Program-made: the position numbers and the translations under genes
The notes under the pieces: generated by a model
Databases searched by the model: none
Told to the model about the DNA's origin: nothing
The model's input: only the letters and a program-made list of their open reading frames with translations
From: Bacillota bacterium
GTDB taxonomy: Bacteria; Bacillota; Clostridia; Peptostreptococcales; Anaerovoracaceae
NCBI GenBank assembly: GCA_030527065.1
Contig: JAUNBO010000013.1
Span: 1-19,920 of the forward strand
Direction of reading: 5' to 3'
DNA length: 19,920 nucleotides
In this document: one piece after another, positions 16,001-19,920 of the stretch
Position numbering within the stretch: position 1 is the stretch's first letter
Layout of the letters: every line of letters starts with the position of its first letter

Positions 16001-16565
16001 CCAGGTTGGCCCGGCTCCCCTCCAGCTTCCGCTGGGATTCCGCCTTTCTGCTGCGGTACTTCATGATGCCCGCCGCTTCCTCAAAGATCTCCCGGCGGCT
16101 CTCCGGCTTGCTGCTGACGATGTCGGAAATGCGCCCCTGGCCTATGATGGAAAAGCCCTCCACGCCGATGCCCGTATCCATGATGAGCTCCCGGATGTCC
16201 TTCAGCCTGCAGGGGACTTTGTTGATGAAATATTCGCTGTCGCCGGAGCGGTAGACCCGGCGGGTGATGGCCACCTCGGAATAGTCTATGGGCAGTATCT
16301 TTTTGGCGTTGTCCATTACCAGGGTGACCTGGGCCATGCCTCTGGACTTCCGGCTGTCGGAGCCGGCGAAGATGACCTCCTCCATTTTGCCGCCCCGGAG
16401 CATTTTAGGGCTCTGCTCTCCCAGCACCCAGCGCAGGGCGTCGGAGATGTTGCTTTTTCCACTGCCGTTGGGGCCCACGATACAGGTGATCCCTTCGTCA
16501 AAATCTATGCTCACCGGTTCGGCGAAGGACTTGAAGCCCTGTATCTCTATGCGCTTAAAAAACAA
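13014..16565 (-). CDS. smc: Chromosome segregation/condensation ATPase SMC, TTG start
   Basis: Condenses and segregates the chromosome as a dimer with ScpA and ScpB (not in this window). The 1183 residues match B. subtilis (1186). Seen: N-terminal ATPase half with Walker A GPNGSGKSN (about 32-40); long Glu/Arg/Ala-rich coiled coils (about 170-510 and 670-1010); a hinge at about 518-660 (GLYGPVAELI to GGAITGGA); and the C-terminal half with signature SGGEKTLTAIA (from 1089) and Walker B FCILDEVEASLD (about 1112-1123). The start is TTG: TTG-TTT-TTT-AAG gives the conserved (M)FFKRIEIQGFKSF opening, with GGAGGG 7 nt upstream at the end of rnc. rnc-smc adjacency is classical; smc is usually followed by ftsY, but here priA follows. 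Confidence 0.97.
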   Translation of the reverse strand: MFFKRIEIQGFKSFAEPVSIDFDEGITCIVGPNGSGKSNISDALRWVLGEQSPKMLRGGKMEEVIFAGSDSRKSRGMAQVTLVMDNAKKILPIDYSEVAITRRVYRSGDSEYFINKVPCRLKDIRELIMDTGIGVEGFSIIGQGRISDIVSSKPESRREIFEEAAGIMKYRSRKAESQRKLEGSRANLERVDDIIGEIEARIDGLREDSIKAKEYIGLRDRYKELEINVTLKNIENIELKSEYLKDELMEAESQAAESLEEKEALEQEVLKSRSRSQELEAQTASGQEKLMDAVEAVNQLEGKSRLQEERLATIEKDRRRLEEEREAAAARREKEQANRESLRGTAEAAAGELAGLKRLLEEKSREYEALEGEAASGNAAAEEARERIYRLQLEASGKRSEAASLESLRDTLEKRKAEVLEEEEASHRSGSSLRSAHEAAEEKRRTLEAALSAAEAELEEVRNTGGRCRKDIGEREERLGRLRLTLGQAGARRRVIEEMENSYEGYHYGVRFVMESGVAGLYGPVAELIRVPEGYETAIETALGGALQNIVCADDKSAREAIAALKKSRAGRLTFLPLNGLRSQERSGGQALRGEEGFRGLGVECVEFDPKYRKVMEYLLGRVVVVDHIDHAVALSKKNPGGLRFVTLEGELINAGGAITGGAAKNRATGLLERKAESQRLEAEISRMQEEQALAEKELASLREAAAVSAVRAEELERERREKELALINLDSELAGLSLRLSGEEAAGSKRRQELEKIEAEKRSSASMVEALEAEAARMEESIKAAEAEVLEASAAWESRKEALEAARGEITELRMKAASSESEKSNLERIMAQVDSYIADFNREIEGKEAALALLLRQKEETVESGRSLEEALAGKERERKAAEEFLEELSAERLQLNREREEKEQRKEEIERLLLESQMRKHELELKLAKNETQVEAYKEKLWEDFEISYLQAMEFRKKEFAMGAAQRESREIRERMKALGDVNVGAIREYETVRERHEFLTEQRRDLTEAIETLEKIIESLDRDIRRCFKETFDVIAVNFQDAFQALFGGGAAELRLEDESRLLDCGIDIIAHPPGKKMVNINLMSGGEKTLTAIALMFAILKSRPTPFCILDEVEASLDELNIERFTGYLRKYQDTQFAIITHQKATMEKADALYGITMPEQGVSRVISLRLGDDFDLD

Positions 16566-16568
16566 ACT

Positions 16569-17246
16569 CTATCCCTCCAATGCGGCTTTTGCCGCCCTTT
16601 GTTCCGCTTCCTTTTTATTCTTGCCGGCGCCCCGGCCCACGGGCTTTCCGTTGACCATGGCCACCACGTGAAAGACCTTGGCGTGGTCCGGACCTTCCTC
16701 CCGCTCCACCTGGTAGGTGATATGGACCCGGCCCAGAGCCTGAAGCTTTTCCTGGAGCTCTGTCTTGTAATCCTCCAGCCGCTTTCCCGACATGGCTTCT
16801 TCCACCGCATCCCCGAAGGCCGACAGCACAAAAGCCCGGGCCGCCTCCATTCCGCCGTCCAGGTAGATGGCGGCGATGACCGCCTCCATGGCGTCCGCCA
16901 GGATGGAAGTCCGCGCTCTGCCGCCGCCGGTTTCCTCTCCCCGGCCCAGCCGCAGGACCCTTCCCACGCCCAGGCGCTCCCCGCAGCGGGCCAGAGAAGC
17001 CTCGCAGACCACCGCCGCCCGGAGCCGCGTCAGCACCCCTTCTTCCACATGCGCCGCTTTTTCATAAAGGTATTCGCTGATCAGCAGATCGAAAACCGCA
17101 TCTCCCAGAAATTCCAGACGTTCGTTGTCTTCCGGGCAGGCGCCCTTGCTCTCATTGGAAAAGGAGCTGTGGGTAAGGGCAGTTTCCAACAGCTCCGCTC
17201 TGTGAAAGGAATACCCCAGCCTTTTCTGGAAGTCCCTGTCATTCAC
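16569..17246 (-). CDS. rnc: Ribonuclease III, GTG start
   Basis: Double-strand-specific endoribonuclease for rRNA processing and mRNA/antisense turnover. The 225 residues have the normal two-domain layout. Seen: RNase III signature NERLEFLGD at 41-49 (E42, E45, D49) and DAMEAVIAAIYLDGG with D118 and E121, the full metal set; then a dsRNA-binding domain (about 158-225) ending GKNKKEAEQRAAKAAL. The start is GTG at 17246, overlapping the plsX stop by 8 nt; the nearby ATG at 17242 is in another frame. GGAGAGAA lies close upstream within plsX. The stop is 3 nt before the smc TTG. acpP, which usually separates plsX from rnc, is absent. Confidence 0.97.
   Translation of the reverse strand: MNDRDFQKRLGYSFHRAELLETALTHSSFSNESKGACPEDNERLEFLGDAVFDLLISEYLYEKAAHVEEGVLTRLRAAVVCEASLARCGERLGVGRVLRLGRGEETGGGRARTSILADAMEAVIAAIYLDGGMEAARAFVLSAFGDAVEEAMSGKRLEDYKTELQEKLQALGRVHITYQVEREEGPDHAKVFHVVAMVNGKPVGRGAGKNKKEAEQRAAKAALEG
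16573..16578 (-). promoter_or_regulatory. Ribosome binding site that sets the smc TTG start
   Basis: GGAGGG on the minus strand, 7 nt before TTG at 16565, formed by the last rnc codons. The conserved SMC N-terminus begins exactly at that TTG, and no in-frame ATG precedes it. Confidence 0.8.
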
Positions 17247-18252
17247 TTCTCTCCAAAGCCTCCATTTCCAGCACAGAGTCCTCTATCATCTGCACCACCT
17301 TGTTTTCCGCATAGGGAATGCCCTTCAGAATGGCGCATTTCACCGCCCGGGCGTCGGAGGACCCGTGCATTTTCACCACGGCTCCCCGCACTCCCAGGAT
17401 AGGAGCCCCGCCATATTCGGCATAATCGAACAGAGCCTTCATCTTCCGCAGCTTGCCCATCAGCAGAAACGCCCCCATCTTGGAAAAAGCATCGGAGGTG
17501 AGGCTGTGCTTCACCGTCCGCATCACTGCGCTGCCCATGCCCTCCATGGTCTTCAGAAAAACGTTGCCCGTGAAGCCGTCGCAGACCGCCACGTCGCAGC
17601 AGCCCTGGGGGACTTCCCTGGCCTCCACGTTGCCGATGAAGTTCAGGCTGGGGCTCAGTTCCAGCAATTCATAGGCCGCCTTCTGCAGCGCCGGTCCCTT
17701 GGAAGCCTCCACCCCTACGTTGATGAGCCCCACCCGGGGAGAGGGGAGCTCCAGTACCTTTTCCGCATAGATGCTGCCCATGGTGGCGAACTCCAGCAGA
17801 TTCCTGGGCTTGCAGTCCGTGTTTGCCCCGCTGTCCGCCAGGAGGGCGGCCCCCCTGCTCAGAATGGGGAAGGTGGCGGCGATGGCCGGCCGGTCTATGC
17901 CCGGGATCCGTCCCAGGATGAACATGCTCCCCGCCATGATGGCGCCGGAATTTCCGGCGGAAATGAAGAGATCCGCCTCTTTTTCCTTCACCATGTTCAG
18001 GCCCTTCACTATGGAAGAATCCTTTTTGGTCCGCACCGCTTTCACCGGCGCTTCGTCGTTTTCTATGGTCTGAGAAGCATGGATCACGGAAATGCTTCCG
18101 CCTCCTGAATGCTTGTCCAGTTCTTTTCTGACGGCTGTTTCGTCTCCCACTATCACGATTTCGTGGGGCGCCAGCGCCGCCGCCTGTAAACAACCCTTTA
18201 CGATCTCTCCGGGAGCGTTGTCGCCGCCCATTCCATCCACTATGATCCTCAT
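17239..18252 (-). CDS. plsX: Phosphate acyltransferase PlsX
   Basis: Makes acyl-phosphate from acyl-ACP, the first step of bacterial phosphatidic-acid synthesis with PlsY; peripheral membrane protein. I chose ATG at 18252 (337 residues; B. subtilis 333), because the protein opens there with the conserved MRIIVDGMGGDNAPGEIVKG and has AAGGA upstream. A frame from TTG at 18273 adds seven residues of no recognised value. Seen: further family signatures SAGNSGAIMAGSMFILGRI, the ADSGANTDCKP loop, VAVCDGFTGNVFLKT and APILGVRGAVVKMHGSSDA. The stop overlaps rnc by 8 nt. The leader between the SSB-like gene and plsX contains terminator-like hairpins, so expression may be attenuated or depend on read-through. 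No FapR operator was recognised. Confidence 0.96.
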   Translation of the reverse strand: MRIIVDGMGGDNAPGEIVKGCLQAAALAPHEIVIVGDETAVRKELDKHSGGGSISVIHASQTIENDEAPVKAVRTKKDSSIVKGLNMVKEKEADLFISAGNSGAIMAGSMFILGRIPGIDRPAIAATFPILSRGAALLADSGANTDCKPRNLLEFATMGSIYAEKVLELPSPRVGLINVGVEASKGPALQKAAYELLELSPSLNFIGNVEAREVPQGCCDVAVCDGFTGNVFLKTMEGMGSAVMRTVKHSLTSDAFSKMGAFLLMGKLRKMKALFDYAEYGGAPILGVRGAVVKMHGSSDARAVKCAILKGIPYAENKVVQMIEDSVLEMEALERSE

Positions 18253-18271
18253 CTGCTTTTCCTTCCACTGC

Positions 18272-18292
18272 AAAAGGCCGGGAGCCCCGGCC
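18272..18292 (-). terminator. Terminator-like hairpin immediately before plsX
   Basis: Perfect 7-bp stem GGCCGGG/CCCGGCC with a GCT loop on the minus strand (18276-18292), followed by TTTT (18275-18272). It ends 20 nt before the plsX ATG, too close for a separate promoter downstream of it. The T run is short, so it may be a weak terminator or an attenuator. Confidence 0.5.
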
Positions 18293-18318
18293 GGTTCAGC
18301 CCTGTATTTCCGGCGCTG

Positions 18319-18338
18319 TCGTCTGTCCTTGCAGACGA
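18319..18338 (-). other. 7-bp hairpin at the start of the plsX leader
   Basis: TCGTCTG and CAGACGA pair perfectly around a 6-nt loop on the minus strand. It sits a few nt after the TAAAAT -10-like sequence and would be at the 5' end of a plsX transcript begun there. Confidence 0.4.
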
Positions 18339-18339
18339 T

Positions 18340-18367
18340 ATTTTAGTTTACCATATCACTCCTCCAA
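18340..18367 (-). promoter_or_regulatory. Possible weak promoter for plsX-rnc-smc-priA-def-fmt
   Basis: TTGGAG (complement of 18362-18367) and TAAAAT (complement of 18340-18345) with a 16-bp spacer, overlapping the end of the SSB-like gene. The -10 is good; the -35 is only partial. Confidence 0.35.
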
Positions 18368-18973
18368 TTTCAAGATGGAAACCTCATAAGCCGTCCGCAG
18401 AGAAACGGCCCCCCCTTCCTCCTTCTTGCGGTATTCCCGGCTCTGGAGGCGGCCCGTAAGGCAGAGCCTGTTTCCCACCTGCAGGTTCCCGCAGTACAAG
18501 GCGTTGCGCCCCCAGGCAATGCAGGGGATGTAGTCCGATTTGCCGTACATGCGGTTCACCGCCAGCATCAGGTCGCAGATTTCCCGACCCATGGGAGAGG
18601 TCCTGCGAATGGGCGCCTTGCACAAAAATCCCTCCAATTCTACCCGGTTGGCGTCCTCCTCTGCAAAGGCGCTCTCCTGGAGGCGGAATTCCCGGGCGAA
18701 GAGCACCACATGAAGCCGGTTCCGGCCTCCCTCGTTTTCGTTATACGTCCGCACCTGCCCCAGCACCGAGGCCCTTCTTCCCACGCAGACCGGCAAGCCC
18801 CACATCAGGCGCTCCGAAACCAGCAGGGGGATCTGGTCCTGGCAGCCGCTGCGCCGTTCCACCCCCAGCAGGAAGACATAGAACACCTCCCCGTAGGATT
18901 TGTGGCTGACGGCGGGAGCGGTCAATATGGTCCCTGAAAGCTCCGCCCTGTTGGTCTCATACCCCGTTTCCAC
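18356..18973 (-). CDS. Tandem OB-fold single-stranded-DNA-binding-like protein, GTG start
   Basis: A 205-residue protein that appears to hold two SSB-type OB folds: residues about 8-112 (NRAELSGTILTAPAVSHKS, then VGRRASVLGQVRTYNE) and about 119-205 (NRVELEGFLCKAPIRRTSP, then IPCIAWGRNA and GNRLCLTGRLQSREY). The second half is the more typical SSB core; the first half keeps the N-terminal strand pattern but is divergent. There is no flexible linker or acidic DDDIPF-like tail, so it probably does not recruit partners as canonical SSB does. The start is GTG at 18973 with AGGAGG 6 nt upstream, overlapping the pdaB-like gene by 17 nt. Cotranscription with a sporulation-type deacetylase gives no clear role. 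Function beyond nucleic-acid binding is unknown; a PriB-like or accessory SSB is possible. Confidence 0.85.
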   Translation of the reverse strand: METGYETNRAELSGTILTAPAVSHKSYGEVFYVFLLGVERRSGCQDQIPLLVSERLMWGLPVCVGRRASVLGQVRTYNENEGGRNRLHVVLFAREFRLQESAFAEEDANRVELEGFLCKAPIRRTSPMGREICDLMLAVNRMYGKSDYIPCIAWGRNALYCGNLQVGNRLCLTGRLQSREYRKKEEGGAVSLRTAYEVSILKLEE

Positions 18974-19727
18974 TGACTCCCTCCTCTGCGATCTGCTTTC
19001 CCGTGTGGTCTATCCTGTAATTGTCTTTATGGATCAGTTCCCCTACCGGCACCACCTGAAAGCCCTGGCTCTGAAGGCCTTCCAGCACCAGGGGCAGATA
19101 TGCCTCCACCTGCTCTGCATTGTTGTGGAACAGGACGATGGAGCCTTTTTCCGTACTGCGGATCACCCGCTCCACCACCTGCTCCGCCGTCACGTCCTTC
19201 CAGTCCAGGCTGTCCACGGACCACTGTATCACCTCATAGCCGCATTCCCGGCAGGTCTCTATCAGCGTATTGTTGTAGGAACCGAAGGGCGGGCGGAACA
19301 GCGTGGGCTGCACGCCGGTGAGCTCAAGGATCCGGGTCCCGCAGGCGGTAAGCTCTGCCTTTATCTCTTCTTTCGTAAGCTGTGTCATGTCCGGATGGCT
19401 GGAAGAGTGGTTCCCTATCTCATGGCCCCTGGCGGCGATCTCCTTCACATCCTCAGGAAATTCCTCCGCCCAGAAGTCCACCAGGAAAAAGGTGGTCTTT
19501 ACCCCGTATTGGTCCAGGATGTCCAGGATGGGGCCTGTATGCTGGTTCCCCCAGGCGGCATCAAAGCTGATGGCCACCTTCTTTTCTTCGGTGTCCACGC
19601 TGTAAACGGGGATCAGCCTCCCGGCCTCGGCGGAGGCCGGAAGGACGCTGTCGGCCACCGTCGCCACCGCCGCCGTCAGTCCCACGGCCAACCCCAGCAG
19701 CAGCACTCCCTCCTTCCACTTCCTCAT
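18957..19727 (-). CDS. pdaB: Polysaccharide deacetylase, PdaB-like sporulation type
   Basis: NodB-fold hydrolase that likely removes acetyl groups from peptidoglycan or a related glycan outside the membrane. From ATG at 19727 it has 256 residues, with a basic N-terminus (MRKWKEG) and a hydrophobic segment (about 8-30) acting as signal or anchor. Seen: motif 1 as SFDAAWG with D56, metal His pair in HEIGNHSSSHPDM (H107, H111), RPPFGSYN with R145, WSVDSLDW, and LFHN with H201. The second Asp of the usual TFDD is replaced, which is typical of PdaB proteins (TFDxxWG); PdaB is needed for spore-cortex maintenance in Bacillus. GGGAGG lies upstream of the ATG; a longer frame to 19805 would run through the terminator hairpin and was not used. 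It overlaps the SSB-like gene. Confidence 0.9.
   Translation of the reverse strand: MRKWKEGVLLLGLAVGLTAAVATVADSVLPASAEAGRLIPVYSVDTEEKKVAISFDAAWGNQHTGPILDILDQYGVKTTFFLVDFWAEEFPEDVKEIAARGHEIGNHSSSHPDMTQLTKEEIKAELTACGTRILELTGVQPTLFRPPFGSYNNTLIETCRECGYEVIQWSVDSLDWKDVTAEQVVERVIRSTEKGSIVLFHNNAEQVEAYLPLVLEGLQSQGFQVVPVGELIHKDNYRIDHTGKQIAEEGVSGNGV
18980..18985 (-). promoter_or_regulatory. Ribosome binding site that sets the GTG start of the SSB-like gene
   Basis: AGGAGG on the minus strand, 6 nt before GTG at 18973, inside the last codons of the pdaB-like gene. Confidence 0.75.
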
Positions 19728-19750
19728 GGCGTTTTTCCTCCCTCTCAAAT

Positions 19751-19795
19751 GCAAAAAAAGAAAACTCTCTGCTATATTATGCAGAGAGCTTTTTC
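19751..19795 (-). terminator. Strong intrinsic terminator, possibly bidirectional
   Basis: Perfect 8-bp stem CTCTCTGC/GCAGAGAG (19765-19772 with 19781-19788) around an AT-rich 8-nt loop. On the minus strand it is followed by TTTTCTTTTTTT; on the plus strand by CTTTTT. It most likely ends the gene beyond the right edge, just before pdaB. Confidence 0.8.
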
Positions 19796-19854
19796 GCCAT
19801 GACAAAAGACGGCAAACAGGGGGAGGCTGCGGGTTATCGGTTACTTTTTGCGGA

Positions 19855-19903
19855 GCGCCAGGGGAGGCGGTTTGCCGGTCTGTCCTCGGCCCAGAGAATT
19901 TTA
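19855..19903. repeat. Intergenic repeat, copy B (also at 3692-3738)
   Basis: Same orientation as copy A; 38 identical bases at 19866-19903 and the rest equal apart from a 2-nt insertion. It lies upstream (in transcription sense) of the terminator at 19751-19795. The rest of 19728-19920 shows no convincing gene: frames reading off the right edge meet stops or have no recognisable protein, so an off-window minus-strand gene probably ends at or just beyond the edge. Confidence 0.85.
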
Positions 19904-19920
19904 CGGCTCAACTCACAGAG

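Noticed and set aside
12948..17402. Long plus-strand open frames (628 and 826 codons) opposite smc, rnc and plsX
   Set aside because: They are mirror images of coiled-coil codons rich in Glu, Arg and Ala, giving Phe/Leu/Gln/Pro-rich translations with no recognised family.
19728..19805. N-terminal extension of the pdaB-like gene to 19805
   Set aside because: The extra residues are encoded by the terminator hairpin and T tract. The ATG at 19727 has its own SD and begins a normal signal segment.
19830..19920. C-terminus of a right-edge gene running through repeat copy B
   Set aside because: One frame is open to a TAA near 19835, but copy A is read in a different frame after a stop, so the repeat is not coding in common. 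There is too little sequence to identify a protein.

Overview
The window looks like chromosomal core DNA from a high-GC, strictly anaerobic, probably spore-forming Gram-positive bacterium of class Clostridia (Lachnospiraceae-like gene content). The evidence is an [FeFe]-hydrogenase with an electron-transfer flavoprotein, a PrpC/PrkC(PASTA)/RsgA/Rpe cluster, a PdaB-type sporulation deacetylase and strong Shine-Dalgarno (SD) sites. The family assignment is inference; I ran no database comparison. All fifteen convincing genes lie on the minus strand, so transcription runs from high to low coordinates. There are no tRNA, rRNA, CRISPR or insertion-sequence genes, and no gap longer than 300 bases.

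In transcription order: (1) 19920-19728 is the 3' flank of an off-window gene, with one copy of a repeated element and a strong terminator hairpin. (2) pdaB-like deacetylase and a tandem OB-fold SSB-like protein overlap by 17 nt. (3) A short leader with terminator-like hairpins precedes plsX, rnc, smc, priA, def and fmt, packed with overlaps or gaps of at most 24 nt. This unit joins phospholipid initiation, dsRNA processing, chromosome organisation, replication restart, and N-terminal formylation and deformylation. (4) A 195-nt gap holds two good sigma-A-like promoters flanking a hairpin. (5) rsmB, prpC, prkC, rsgA and rpe follow: rRNA methylation, the Ser/Thr phosphatase/kinase pair, the 30S-maturation GTPase and pentose-phosphate epimerase. 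(6) A 263-nt gap holds the second copy of the repeat, a strong promoter and a foldable leader. (7) A NuoF-like/GltD-like flavoprotein overlaps a catalytic [FeFe]-hydrogenase that runs off the left edge.

Most of the window is conserved housekeeping DNA with intact active-site motifs. The least ordinary points are the composite flavoprotein beside the hydrogenase, the repeat shared by two intergenic regions about 16 kb apart, hairpins lying between promoters and genes (rsmB and plsX leaders), a PriA that looks too short for its winged-helix domain, and a compact gene order lacking the usual acpP and rlmN. I did not see a clearly new multi-gene system. Three start codons were set by SD position rather than by longest frame or ATG (prpC GTG, smc TTG, SSB-like GTG).
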